Assembly (NCBI RefSeq): GCF_000308595.1
Contig: NZ_BAGA01000132.1
Coordinates: 109,538 to 173,537, forward strand
DNA length: 64,000 nucleotides
DNA from: Nocardia higoensis NBRC 100133
GTDB taxonomy: Bacteria; Actinomycetota; Actinomycetes; Mycobacteriales; Mycobacteriaceae
Reading direction: 5' to 3'
Part shown: positions 8,200-17,283 of the stretch, one piece after another
Layout: each line of letters begins with the position of its first letter
Numbering within the stretch: position 1 is the stretch's first letter
Made by a program: the position numbers and the translations under genes
The notes under the pieces: model-generated
The model's database searches: none
The model's input: only the letters and a program-made list of their open reading frames with translations
Told to the model about the DNA's origin: nothing

Positions 8200-9474
8200 A
8201 TGGGTTCAGCCGATGTCATGACCGGTCGTGTCCTGCCCGAGCATGTGGAGGTGCTCGTGGTCGGTGCGGGTCCGGCCGGATCGGCCGCCGCGACGTGGGC
8301 GGCGCGCGCGGGCCGCGATGTTCTGCTGACCGACGCGGCCGTCTTTCCCCGGGACAAGACGTGCGGCGACGGTCTGACACCGCGCGCCACCAAGGAATTG
8401 GAGCTGCTGGGGCTCGGCGGCTGGTTGCGCGCGCACACCGTCAACCACGGCCTGCGGATGACCGGTTTCGGCCGCGAGGCGCTGTTGCCCTGGCCAGGCG
8501 GATCGTTCCCCTCCTACGGAAGCGCCGTCCCGCGAACCGAACTCGACGACAAGCTGCGCGAGACCGCGGTGAAGTCCGGCGCCCGGATGGCCGACGGCGC
8601 GAAGGCGGTCGAGGTGGTCCGCGACGGCGAGCGGGTGAGCGGTATCACCTTCGCTGTCGGCGAGCAGACGGTCACCGTCTCCTGCGACGTCCTGGTGGTC
8701 GCCGACGGCGTGCGCTCCCCCATCGGTAAACAACTCGGCCGCACCTGGCATCGCCGGTTCGCGTACGGCACCGCGGCGCGGGCCTACATCCGCTCCGCCC
8801 GCACCGACGACCAGTGGATCACTTCGCATCTGGAACTGCGCGACGCGGACGGGGAACTGGTGCCCGGTTACGGCTGGGTGTTCCCGCTGGGCAACGGCGA
8901 GGTCAATATCGGTGTCGGCTCGCTGGCGACCGAGCAGCGTCCCTCGCACGTGGCGCTCAAATCGCTGCTGCGCCACTACACCTCGCAGCGTTTCCAGGAG
9001 TGGGGCTTCGAGGGCGAGTTGCGCGCGGTGGCCTCGGCGCTGCTGCCGATGGGCGGCGCGGTGTCGAATGTGGCCGGGCGCAACTGGGTTCTGATCGGCG
9101 ACGCGGCGGGTTGTGTGAATCCGCTCAACGGCGAGGGCATCGACTACGGGCTCGAGGGCGGGCACATGCTCGGCCGCATCCTGGACTCCGACGATTTCGC
9201 CTCGCTCGATTACACGAGGCTGTGGCCGGATCTGTTGCGCGAGCGCTACGGGCGCACCTTCTCGGTGGCGCGGCGGATCGCCGGGCTGGCGACCCATCCG
9301 CGTATGGTGCCCACCGGCGGGCCGCCGGTCATGCGCTCGAAGTACCTGCAGCACACCGCTGTCCGGGTGATGGGCAATCTCGTCACCGACGAGGACGTGG
9401 ACCTGACCGCACGCGCCTGGCGGGCCGCCGGTCGGCTGTCGATGCGCGCGGACGACCTGGCGCCGTTCAGTTGA
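8200..9474 (+). CDS. menJ: Menaquinone reductase MenJ (geranylgeranyl reductase family flavoprotein)
   Basis: MenJ saturates one isoprene unit of the menaquinone tail. The protein has an N-terminal FAD dinucleotide motif VVGAGPAGSAAATWAARAG, the family block DKTCGDGLTPRA, and the GDAAGCVNPLNGEGIDYGLEGG flavin-binding region. In-frame ATGs exist at 8191, 8200 and 8218. I use 8200 because a -10-like CAGTAT ends 7 nt before it, which suggests a leaderless message. The resulting 424 residues are close to the family length. Confidence 0.92.
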   Translation: MGSADVMTGRVLPEHVEVLVVGAGPAGSAAATWAARAGRDVLLTDAAVFPRDKTCGDGLTPRATKELELLGLGGWLRAHTVNHGLRMTGFGREALLPWPGGSFPSYGSAVPRTELDDKLRETAVKSGARMADGAKAVEVVRDGERVSGITFAVGEQTVTVSCDVLVVADGVRSPIGKQLGRTWHRRFAYGTAARAYIRSARTDDQWITSHLELRDADGELVPGYGWVFPLGNGEVNIGVGSLATEQRPSHVALKSLLRHYTSQRFQEWGFEGELRAVASALLPMGGAVSNVAGRNWVLIGDAAGCVNPLNGEGIDYGLEGGHMLGRILDSDDFASLDYTRLWPDLLRERYGRTFSVARRIAGLATHPRMVPTGGPPVMRSKYLQHTAVRVMGNLVTDEDVDLTARAWRAAGRLSMRADDLAPFS

Positions 9475-9479
9475 GCGAT

Positions 9480-9510
9480 CGGGCAGGCCGCGTCGGGCCC
9501 GGCCTGCCCG
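9480..9510. terminator. Bidirectional hairpin between menJ and DUF2505 gene
   Basis: CGGGCAGGCC (9480-9489) and GGCCTGCCCG (9501-9510) form a perfect 10-bp stem between two convergent genes. Confidence 0.65.
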
Positions 9511-9521
9511 CTTCCACCACT

Positions 9522-10028
9522 TCAGGACGTGGCGCGCTCGGTGCACCACTGTTCGAAGAAGTGTCGTTCGCTGCCGAGCACCCGGTGCAGCATTTGTTCG
9601 GCGATCGGTTCGATGGCACGCCCGACCAGCGGCACCTTCACCTCCAGCGAACCGGTGATCTCGATCTCGCTGCCCTCGGCGGTCGGGCGCAGGCGCTGGT
9701 TGCCGGTCATGGCGGCGGTGATGCCGGTGGTGGCGACCCGGAAGTCGGCCTCGGCGGTCTCGCCGGACAGCGCCCCCCAGTCGTCGATGCGGTCGAAGAC
9801 GAGTTCGCCGGAGAGCACCTTGCCGACGAGGGCGGGGATCCGCTCCCTGTGGGCGCGTTCGGTCATGTGGATGCGGGCGGTGCCGGGACCGCCGGGGTGG
9901 GAGACGGTCAGCGTCGCGGTGTCGGCTTCGGCGAATCGGGCATGCCAGGCGTCGGCGCTGGTGAGAGCCCGGTGCAGATCGTCGACCGGAACGCTGTACG
10001 GCACGGTGAAGCGAAATTTACGGGACAT
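9522..10028 (-). CDS. DUF2505 family protein
   Basis: A 168-residue protein of the actinobacterial DUF2505 family (SRPBCC/START-like fold by family knowledge). It begins SRKFRFTVPYSVPVDDLHRALTSADAWHARF and ends LVGRAIEPIAEQMLHRVLGSERHFFEQW. The fold suggests binding of a hydrophobic ligand; no function is known. The ATG lies exactly 6 nt after TAGCGT, so the mRNA may be leaderless. It is divergent from the DUF3592 gene with only 38 nt between the two starts. Confidence 0.8.
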   Translation of the reverse strand: MSRKFRFTVPYSVPVDDLHRALTSADAWHARFAEADTATLTVSHPGGPGTARIHMTERAHRERIPALVGKVLSGELVFDRIDDWGALSGETAEADFRVATTGITAAMTGNQRLRPTAEGSEIEITGSLEVKVPLVGRAIEPIAEQMLHRVLGSERHFFEQWCTERATS

Positions 10029-10034
10029 GACGTC

Positions 10035-10060
10035 ACGCTATCCCAGCGCGTCGGTAGCCT
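10035..10060. promoter_or_regulatory. Back-to-back leaderless-type -10 elements
   Basis: On the minus strand TAGCGT (10040-10035) ends 6 nt before the DUF2505 ATG. On the plus strand TAGCCT (10055-10060) ends 6 nt before the GTG at 10067. Both fit TANNNT at the distance expected when transcription starts on the first base of the start codon. Confidence 0.5.
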
Positions 10061-10066
10061 GTGGCC

Positions 10067-10552
10067 GTGTCGGAAACCAGCCAGTCCGAAAGGCGGACGA
10101 CCCGGCTGCGGCGATGGCGCACCGGGGTGCTCGTCGCGGCGACGGCGGTCAGTGTGCTCATGGTGCTGCTGGTGTTCGCGGCTTGGCGCAACGATCACCT
10201 GATCTCCTCGGACAAGGTGGTGGCGACCGGCGAGGTGCTCTCGGCGGGACGGTTGCGTTCGGCGGTCGTCTACGTCACCCCGGACGGCGTGACCCACAAT
10301 CCGAAGGTCGGCATCCTCTATCCGACGAATCTCACCGCGGGCGAGCGCATCAAGGTCGAATACAGCCGCAGTGATCCCGATCTGGTCCGGGTCGCGGGCC
10401 GGGACGTGCGGGTCGCCATCATTCCCGCGCTGTCGGTCATCGTGGTCACGTGGCTGATCGCGCTGCCGATCTGGTGGCTGCTGGTGCGTGCGGGGCGGCG
10501 CGATCCGGCGGTCGCCGGGCGCCGGGAACCGAACCGGACGAGCGGTGCGTGA
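10067..10552 (+). CDS. DUF3592-like two-helix membrane protein
   Basis: A 161-residue protein with a basic N-terminus, a transmembrane helix at about residues 22-43, an extracytoplasmic domain of about 75 residues and a second helix near 125-145 ending in a basic tail. The middle domain (GEVLSAGRLRSAVVYVTPDGVTHNPKVG) looks like DUF3592. A protein of this kind lies beside mgtA in Mycobacterium (Rv0556 region). The GTG at 10067 is preferred over 10061 because of the -10 element 6 nt upstream. Function unknown. Confidence 0.75.
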   Translation: MSETSQSERRTTRLRRWRTGVLVAATAVSVLMVLLVFAAWRNDHLISSDKVVATGEVLSAGRLRSAVVYVTPDGVTHNPKVGILYPTNLTAGERIKVEYSRSDPDLVRVAGRDVRVAIIPALSVIVVTWLIALPIWWLLVRAGRRDPAVAGRREPNRTSGA

Positions 10553-10636
10553 TTCGGGGCAGGTGTTCGCCGGAACTTCGCGCGCCGGTCATGTCGGTGT
10601 GACGCGGCGGCGGCACGGGCACGACAGCCTGGCAGG

Positions 10637-11779
10637 GTGCGCGTAGCCATTGTTTCGGAGTCGTTCCTGCCGAACATGAACGGCGTCGTCAATTCGGTGC
10701 TCCGAGTACTCGACCACCTGGCCGGGCACGGTCACGAGGCCCTGGTGATCGCGCCGGACACCGTGCGCGGACAGCCCGCCGCTCCACGGGAGCACGAGCG
10801 GGTACCGGTGTACCGGGTGCCTGCGGTGATGGCGCCGAAGATCAGCTCGCTGCCGGTCGGGCTGCCGCAGCCGGGGATCACCCGCGTATTGGCCGATTTC
10901 GATGCCGATGTGGTGCATCTGGCCTCACCGTTCCTGCTGGGCGCGGGCGGTCTGGCCGCGGCGCTGCGGCTGGATCTGCCGACGGTGGCGGTCTACCAGA
11001 CCGATGTCGCCGGATTCGCCCGCAGTTACGGTCTCGCGCCGGCGAGCCGGGCGGCCTGGGCGTGGACCCGGCGCATCCATCTGCGCGCCACCCGCACGCT
11101 CGCGCCCTCCACCTCGGCGGTCGCCGATCTGGCCGCACACGGCATCCCCCGGGTGCATCGCTGGGGCCGAGGCGTCGATATCGCCCGCTTCACGCCCTCG
11201 GCGCGCAGCGCGATGCTGCGCGAGCGGTGGCTCGACGGCCGGGACCGGCTGGTGGTGGGATTCGTCGGGCGGCTGGCCCCGGAGAAGCACGTGCGGCGAC
11301 TGGCGGTGCTGGCCGGGGACCCACGGATCCGGCTGGTCGTGGTCGGTGGCGGTCCCGAGCGCGAGCGGCTCGGCCGGGCGTTGCCGGGGGCGGTCTTCAC
11401 CGGCGAACTGGGTGGACGCGAGCTGGCCGAGGCGTACGCGAGCCTGGACGTGATGGTGCATCCGGGCGAGCACGAGACCTTCTGCCAGGCCGTCCAGGAG
11501 GCACTGGCCAGCGGCGTCCCGGTGATCGGGCCGGACGCGGGCGGGCCGCGCGATCTGATCGCGCACTGCCGCAACGGATACCTGCTGCCGGTGGAGCGGT
11601 TCGAGGAACTGTTGCCGAGCGCGGTCGCGGCTCTGCACGATCCGGCCCTGCGGCGCCGCTTCGGCACCGCGGCCCGCACATCGGTGCTGCGGCGGACCTG
11701 GCCCGCGATCTGCGCCGAGCTGATGGGGCACTACGCCGAGGTCACCGGCATCGACGATCGGCTGTGGCGCACCGCGTGA
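10637..11779 (+). CDS. mgtA: GT4 alpha-mannosyltransferase (MgtA/PimB' type)
   Basis: A GT-B fold glycosyltransferase probably using GDP-mannose on a glycolipid such as Ac1PIM1 or a glucuronosyl diacylglycerol core at the membrane. The 380-residue protein has the N-terminal ESFLPNMNGVVNSVLRVL loop, the middle block VGFVGRLAPEKHVRRL and the GT4 donor-site motif HPGEHETFCQAVQEALASGVPVIGPDAGGPRDL. It lies upstream of menG, as in Mycobacterium (Rv0557-Rv0558). CAGCCT ends 6 nt before the GTG, a leaderless-type start. Confidence 0.88.
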   Translation: MRVAIVSESFLPNMNGVVNSVLRVLDHLAGHGHEALVIAPDTVRGQPAAPREHERVPVYRVPAVMAPKISSLPVGLPQPGITRVLADFDADVVHLASPFLLGAGGLAAALRLDLPTVAVYQTDVAGFARSYGLAPASRAAWAWTRRIHLRATRTLAPSTSAVADLAAHGIPRVHRWGRGVDIARFTPSARSAMLRERWLDGRDRLVVGFVGRLAPEKHVRRLAVLAGDPRIRLVVVGGGPERERLGRALPGAVFTGELGGRELAEAYASLDVMVHPGEHETFCQAVQEALASGVPVIGPDAGGPRDLIAHCRNGYLLPVERFEELLPSAVAALHDPALRRRFGTAARTSVLRRTWPAICAELMGHYAEVTGIDDRLWRTA

Positions 11780-11937
11780 ACGCCCCCGTCCGGCACGGCC
11801 GACGCTGCCGGGACGAGGCGAGCGCGGACGGTTCACCCGCCGGCCCGTCGACGGGCCGATCGTTCGGCGTGTCGGTGATGATGTCGATCCGCACACCCGG
11901 CGGGACGAATCCGGCTGTGCCGAACTAGGGTCGAGGC

Positions 11938-12654
11938 GTGGCGAAGACAGAGCAGCAACGCGAGTCGTTCCGGGCCTCGCTGGACAAGCAACCGCACGAA
12001 GTCGCGACGATGTTCGACGGTGTCGCCAAGCGCTACGACCTCACCAATACGGTGATCTCGGCGGGCCAGGACCGCTACTGGCGGTGGGCGACGCGCAAGG
12101 CGCTGGATCTGCGGCCCGGCGAGCGGGTGCTCGATCTCGCGGCGGGCACCGGGGTCTCGACCGTCGAGTTCGCCAAGTCGGGCGCCTGGTGCGTGGCCGC
12201 GGACTTCTCCAAGGGCATGCTCGCGGCGGGCAGCTTCCGGCCGGTGCCGATGGTGGCCGGCGACGCGATGTCGCTGCCCTTCGCCGACGAATCCTTCGAC
12301 GCGGTCGCCATCTCCTACGGGCTGCGCAATGTCGCGGACCCGGATCTGGCGATGCGGGAGATGCTGCGGGTGACCAAGCCCGGCGGGCGGCTGGTGATCG
12401 CCGAGTTCTCCACGCCGGTGATCCCGGTGTTCCGCACCGTGTACATGGAGTATCTGATGAAGGCGCTGCCCGCGGTGGCGCGCGCGGTCAGCAGCAATCC
12501 GGACGCCTACGTCTACCTCGCGGAGTCCATCCGCGCCTGGCCGAACCAGCGTCAGCTCGCGATGCGGATGGCCGCCGCGGGCTGGTCCTCGGTGAAGTGG
12601 CGCAATCTCAGCGGTGGCGTGGTGGCCCTGCATCGCGGCTACAAGCTCGGCTGA
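11938..12654 (+). CDS. menG: Demethylmenaquinone methyltransferase
   Basis: This enzyme methylates the naphthoquinone ring of demethylmenaquinone with S-adenosylmethionine, the last ring step of menaquinone synthesis. The 238-residue protein has the UbiE/MenG signature YDLTNTVISAGQDRYWR, SAM motif I VLDLAAGTGVSTVEFAKSG and the conserved SYGLRNVADPDLAMREMLRVTKPGG block. The -10-like TAGGGT (11926-11931) ends 6 nt before the GTG, suggesting a leaderless mRNA. Confidence 0.95.
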   Translation: MAKTEQQRESFRASLDKQPHEVATMFDGVAKRYDLTNTVISAGQDRYWRWATRKALDLRPGERVLDLAAGTGVSTVEFAKSGAWCVAADFSKGMLAAGSFRPVPMVAGDAMSLPFADESFDAVAISYGLRNVADPDLAMREMLRVTKPGGRLVIAEFSTPVIPVFRTVYMEYLMKALPAVARAVSSNPDAYVYLAESIRAWPNQRQLAMRMAAAGWSSVKWRNLSGGVVALHRGYKLG

Positions 12655-12768
12655 CCTGTCCGCCCCGCTCTTCCAGCTGTCCGGCACGACCTCTACCAGC
12701 TCGAACGGGGGCGCGCACATGATGCCGGACACACCTCACAGTCACGATCCGGCGTGGTGAGGTGGATT

Positions 12769-12784
12769 GTCACCTGTCGCTAAC
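12769..12784 (+). promoter_or_regulatory. Candidate GlnR-type site upstream of nitrate reductase
   Basis: GTCAC-N6-CTAAC at 12769-12784 fits the AC-N9-AC core described for mycobacterial GlnR and resembles the GTNAC-N6-GAAAC half-box. It lies 33 nt before the start codon. A single short match is weak evidence; nitrogen control is an inference from the gene's function. Confidence 0.3.
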
Positions 12785-12816
12785 GCGGGGTAAATCCGGC
12801 GCAATCGAGGATCCGC

Positions 12817-15800
12817 ATGATCGAGTACATGTCGGACGCATCCATCGACCCCACACCGGGTACCGCCGCAACGGCGTGCTCGTACTGTGGCGTGGGGTGC
12901 GGAATCACCGTGCAGACCGTGGCCGGCGCGAGCGGGGCGCCGGTGATCGCCAAGGTCGCCGGGGACAAGCTGCATCCCGCCAACGCTGGGCGGCTGTGCA
13001 CCAAGGGCGCCACGCACCTGGAACTGACCAGGGCGCCGGGCCGGATGGAGTCGGCCTACCGCCGTCCGGAGCGCGACCAGGTGCCCGTCCCGCTCCCGGT
13101 GGACGAGGCGGTGCGCGAGGCCGCCGATCGGCTGCGGGCGATCCTCGACGAGCACGGGCCTGATGCGATCGCGTTCTACGTCTCCGGGCAGATGTCGCTG
13201 GAGGCGCAGTACCTGGCGACCAAACTGGCCAAGGGTTTCGTGCGCACCAAGCACATCGAGGCGAACTCGCGGCTGTGCATGGCGAGCGCGGGCACCGGTT
13301 ACAAGCAGTCCCTCGGCGCCGACGGTCCGCCCGGCTCCTACGACGATATCGACCACGCCGATCTGTTCTTCGTCATCGGCGCGAACATGGCCGACTGCCA
13401 TCCGATCCTGTTCCTGCGCATGGCCGACCGGTTGAAGGCGGGCGCGAAGCTGATCGTGGCCGACCCGCGCCGCACCGACACCGCCGCCAGAGCCGACCTG
13501 TTCCTGCAACTGCGGCCGGGCACCGACCTCGCGCTGCTCAACGGCCTGCTGCACCTGCTGGTGACCGAGGGCGCCATCGACGAGCGATTCATCGCCGAGC
13601 ACACCGAGGGCTGGGACGGTATGCCCGAGTTCCTGGCCGGCTACCCACCCGAGGTGGTCGCCGGGATCACCGGGCTGGCCGAGGCCGACATCCGCACCGC
13701 GGCCCGCTGGATCGGCGAGGCCGGCGAGTGGATGACGCTGTGGACGATGGGGCTCAACCAGTCCACCCACGGCACCTGGAGCACCAACGCGATCTGCAAT
13801 CTCCATCTGGCGACCGGCGCGATCTGCCGGACCGGATCGGGCCCGTTCTCGCTGACCGGCCAGCCCAATGCGATGGGCGGGCGCGAAATGGGTTACATGG
13901 GACCGGGATTGCCCGGCCAGCGCTCGTTGCTCTCGGCCGCCGACCGCGCCTTCGTCGAGACCGCGTGGGGCCTGGAGCCCGGCACGCTGCGTACCGAGGC
14001 CGGGCCGGGCACCATCGAGATGTTCCGCGGCATGGCCGAGGGCGAGATCAAGGCCGCCTGGATCATCTGCACGAATCCGGTGGCCTCGGTGTCCAATCGC
14101 AAGACGGTGATCGCCGGGCTGGAGGCCGCCGAACTGGTGATCGCCCAGGACGTCTACACCGACACCGCCACCAACTCCTATGCCGACCTGCTGCTGCCTG
14201 CCACGCTGTGGGCCGAATCGGACGCGGTGATGGTCAATTCCGAGCGCAATGTCACGCTGATGCGGCGTTGCCTCGATCCGGTGGGCGACGCCCGGCCGGA
14301 CTGGCAGCTCATCGCCCAGATCGCCACCGCCATGGGCTTCCCCGGTTTCGGCTACGCCTCCAGCGCCGAGATCTTCGACGAGATCGTCACCTTCGCCAAT
14401 CCCGCCACCGGCTACGACCTGCGCGGCATGAGCTACGCGGCGCTGGCCGAGGGCCCGATGCAGTGGCCCTGCCCCGATCCGGCGCGGCGGCGCAACCCCA
14501 TCCGCTACCGCAACGACGGCATCAGCCAGGAATTGTTCACCGAAGCCGACGGACGGCGGCCTGCGCTGGCCTTCGCCACCCCGAGCAGGCGCGCGAAGTT
14601 CTTCGCCCGCCCGCACATGGAACCGGCCGAACTGCCCGACGACGACTACCCCTTCGTGCTGAACACCGGTCGCCTGCAGCACCAGTGGCACACCATGACC
14701 AAGACCGGCCGGATCGCCAAGCTCACCAGACTCGATGGCATGCCGTTCGTGGAGGTGCATCCCGAGGACGCCGCACGGCTGGACGTGCGGGCCGGGGATC
14801 ACCTCGAGATCGCCTCCCGCCGCGGCCGGGCGGTGCTGCCGGTGCGGATCAGCGACCGGGTGCGGCCGGGCGACTGCTTCGCGCCCTTCCACTGGAACGA
14901 CGAGCAGGGCGAGTACCTGACCATCAATGCGGTGACCAACGACGCGGTCGATCCGGAGTCGCTGCAGCCGGAGTTCAAGCAGTGCGCGGTCTCGCTGCGC
15001 CGGGTCGCGCCGGTGCCGCGCGCCGACGGGAACGGGCAGACGGGCACGGCGTTCTCCGGCACAGCGTTCTCCGACACAGCATTCGCGAGGGCGGGCGCGG
15101 CGGACGACTCCGGCTCGTCGCCGAGCACGGAGCAACCGGGAACCGGCGAGCGCGTCGACGCGACCGGAGCGCGATCGCATCCGCTGGCGGCGCTGCTGGG
15201 CGTGGACAGCACGTCCGCGCCGAGGCTGTCCGAGCTCGAGCGCGTCTATCTGAGTGGCTATCTGACGGCGTTGCAGACGATTCCGGTCACCGGGCAGCCT
15301 GTCTTGCCGGAATCCGCGCCGATCTCGGGATCGCGGCGGGCGTGGGTCGACGGGCTGCTGGCGGGCATGTACTCGCGCGGCCTCGCCGCCCCCGGCCCCC
15401 AGGCCGGGACAGGCGCGATGAACGGCACGGACACCGAAGACCCTGCGGCCCGGCCCGCGCAGGTGACCGTGCTGTGGGCCTCGCAGACCGGGACGGCCGA
15501 GGAGATCGCCGCCGAGGTCGCCGAGCGGCTGGCCGCCGAGGGCTTCCTGCCGCTCCTGCTGGACATGGATTCCTGCGCGCTCGACGCCCTCACCGGCGAC
15601 GTACTGATCATCAGCAGCACCTTCGGTGACGGCGGACCGCCGGACAACGGCTCGGACTTCTGGGATCGCCTCTCGGACTCCGCCCTCGGCTTCCCCGGCC
15701 TTCGCTATGCGGTCTTCGCCCTGGGCGACTCGTCCTACGACGACTTCTGCGGACACGGGCGCAAACTCGACGCGGTGCTCGCCGAGCGCGGCGCGCGCAG

Positions 15801-17277
15801 ACTGCTCGCCCGGGTCGACTCCGAGCCCGACCAGGATCTCGCGCGGGCCTGGCTCGACGAGGTAGTCGCCGCCCTGCGCGATCCCGGAGTCGCGGGCAAG
15901 ACGGAAAGTTCCGGCAGCGCAACGCCTCCCGGCACGGACCGCCCGGGCGGCACCGGAGTGGACACCGCACCCGGCGGCGCCGCGATCGGCGAACCGGCGG
16001 CCGGTGGCAGGGCTGCCGGATCCGCCGCACCCGGCGGCACGGCTTTCCGCGGGAATGCTCCGGGTGCGCATGCCCACGGGGCTGTTCCCGGCGCCGGGCG
16101 CGACGTCGCGGCGCCGACGGCCGCGGGTACGACCATGCTGCTGAACAAGCCCGCCGGACGGGCCGCGCCGTTCACCCGGAACGCGCCGGTCATCGCCCCG
16201 CTGGTGCGCAACGAGATGCTCACGCATCCGGATTCGGACAAGGAGGTCCGCCGGTTCGGGTTCGATCTGCGTGGCCTCGGCGTCGAGTACGAGGTGGGTG
16301 ATTCGCTGGGCGTCCGGCCGTCGAACTGCCCCGATCTGGTCGCCGAATGGTTGTCGGTCACCGGTTTGGACGGGCGGCGCACCGTGGCGATCGACGACCG
16401 CGAGATCCCGCTGGCCGAGGCGTTGCGCACGCACTACGACATCACCGGGACAGGCCCGGACCTGCTGGATTTCGTGGCCGCGCACAATCCGAGCCCGCAG
16501 TTGGCCAAACTGTTGCGGCGGGACAATCGCAACGAGCTGGAGAGCTTCCTGTGGGACCGGCAGGCGGTGGACGTGCTGCGCGAGTTCCCGGTGCGCGCCG
16601 ATCTGATCGAATGGCAGGGGGCGTTGAAGAAGCTGCGACCGCGCCAGTATTCGATCTCGTCGAGCCCGCTGGTCGATCCGCACGAGGTGCAGCTGACCGT
16701 CGGCGTGGTCCGCTACGGCGAGAACGATCGCCGCGGCGGGGTGTCCTCGACCTTCCTCGCCGACCGCGCGGGCGCCGAGGTGCCGATCTACTTGCAGCGC
16801 GCCCCGCACTTCCGGCCGCCGCCGGACCCGGCCGCAGCGATGATCATGGTCGGTCCCGGCACCGGCATCGCGCCGTTCCGCGGCTTCCTGCACGAACGCC
16901 GCGCGCTCGGCGCCACCGGCCGCAACTGGCTGTTCTTCGGCGAGCAGCACGCCGCGCAGAACTTCTACTATCGCGGCGAACTCGAGGACATGTTCCGCAC
17001 CGGCTTCCTCACCCGCCTCGATCTCGCCTTCTCCCGCGACCAGCGGGAACGGGTCTACGTGCAGCACCGGATGATCGAGCACGGCGCGGAGCTGTGGTCC
17101 TGGCTGCGCGACGGCGCCTACTTCTACGTCTGCGGTGATGCCGCGCGCATGGCCAAGGACGTGGACGAGACCCTGCTCGCGCTGGCCAGGATCCACGGCA
17201 AGCTCGACGAGCAGGGTGCGATCGCCTTCCGCAAGCAACTCGTCGCCGAGAAGCGCTACGTCCGCGATGTGTACTGA
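12817..17277 (+). CDS. Assimilatory nitrate reductase fused to diflavin (CysJ-like) reductase
   Basis: A 1486-residue fusion that should take electrons from NADPH through FAD and FMN to a [4Fe-4S] centre and Mo-bis-MGD, reducing nitrate to nitrite in the cytoplasm. The N-terminal part is a molybdopterin oxidoreductase with the cluster cysteines C21, C24, C28 and C61, followed by molybdopterin and MGD-binding domains to about residue 730. After a Gly/Thr/Ala linker comes a flavodoxin domain (VTVLWASQTGTAEEIA, about 883-1025), a second low-complexity linker, the FAD domain with RQYSISSSP, and the NADPH domain (MVGPGTGIAPFRGFL near 1341) ending YVRDVY. GAGGA five nt upstream supports this ATG. 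No nitrite reductase or transporter lies nearby. Confidence 0.92.
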   Translation: MIEYMSDASIDPTPGTAATACSYCGVGCGITVQTVAGASGAPVIAKVAGDKLHPANAGRLCTKGATHLELTRAPGRMESAYRRPERDQVPVPLPVDEAVREAADRLRAILDEHGPDAIAFYVSGQMSLEAQYLATKLAKGFVRTKHIEANSRLCMASAGTGYKQSLGADGPPGSYDDIDHADLFFVIGANMADCHPILFLRMADRLKAGAKLIVADPRRTDTAARADLFLQLRPGTDLALLNGLLHLLVTEGAIDERFIAEHTEGWDGMPEFLAGYPPEVVAGITGLAEADIRTAARWIGEAGEWMTLWTMGLNQSTHGTWSTNAICNLHLATGAICRTGSGPFSLTGQPNAMGGREMGYMGPGLPGQRSLLSAADRAFVETAWGLEPGTLRTEAGPGTIEMFRGMAEGEIKAAWIICTNPVASVSNRKTVIAGLEAAELVIAQDVYTDTATNSYADLLLPATLWAESDAVMVNSERNVTLMRRCLDPVGDARPDWQLIAQIATAMGFPGFGYASSAEIFDEIVTFANPATGYDLRGMSYAALAEGPMQWPCPDPARRRNPIRYRNDGISQELFTEADGRRPALAFATPSRRAKFFARPHMEPAELPDDDYPFVLNTGRLQHQWHTMTKTGRIAKLTRLDGMPFVEVHPEDAARLDVRAGDHLEIASRRGRAVLPVRISDRVRPGDCFAPFHWNDEQGEYLTINAVTNDAVDPESLQPEFKQCAVSLRRVAPVPRADGNGQTGTAFSGTAFSDTAFARAGAADDSGSSPSTEQPGTGERVDATGARSHPLAALLGVDSTSAPRLSELERVYLSGYLTALQTIPVTGQPVLPESAPISGSRRAWVDGLLAGMYSRGLAAPGPQAGTGAMNGTDTEDPAARPAQVTVLWASQTGTAEEIAAEVAERLAAEGFLPLLLDMDSCALDALTGDVLIISSTFGDGGPPDNGSDFWDRLSDSALGFPGLRYAVFALGDSSYDDFCGHGRKLDAVLAERGARRLLARVDSEPDQDLARAWLDEVVAALRDPGVAGKTESSGSATPPGTDRPGGTGVDTAPGGAAIGEPAAGGRAAGSAAPGGTAFRGNAPGAHAHGAVPGAGRDVAAPTAAGTTMLLNKPAGRAAPFTRNAPVIAPLVRNEMLTHPDSDKEVRRFGFDLRGLGVEYEVGDSLGVRPSNCPDLVAEWLSVTGLDGRRTVAIDDREIPLAEALRTHYDITGTGPDLLDFVAAHNPSPQLAKLLRRDNRNELESFLWDRQAVDVLREFPVRADLIEWQGALKKLRPRQYSISSSPLVDPHEVQLTVGVVRYGENDRRGGVSSTFLADRAGAEVPIYLQRAPHFRPPPDPAAAMIMVGPGTGIAPFRGFLHERRALGATGRNWLFFGEQHAAQNFYYRGELEDMFRTGFLTRLDLAFSRDQRERVYVQHRMIEHGAELWSWLRDGAYFYVCGDAARMAKDVDETLLALARIHGKLDEQGAIAFRKQLVAEKRYVRDVY

Positions 17278-17283
17278 CTCCGG

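Noticed and set aside
12742..17238. Very long open frame (1498 codons) on the minus strand, opposite the nitrate reductase gene
   Set aside because: It mirrors the plus-strand coding sequence in a GC-rich gene. Its translation is repetitive Gly/Arg/Gln/His without any domain, and the plus strand has clear motifs throughout.
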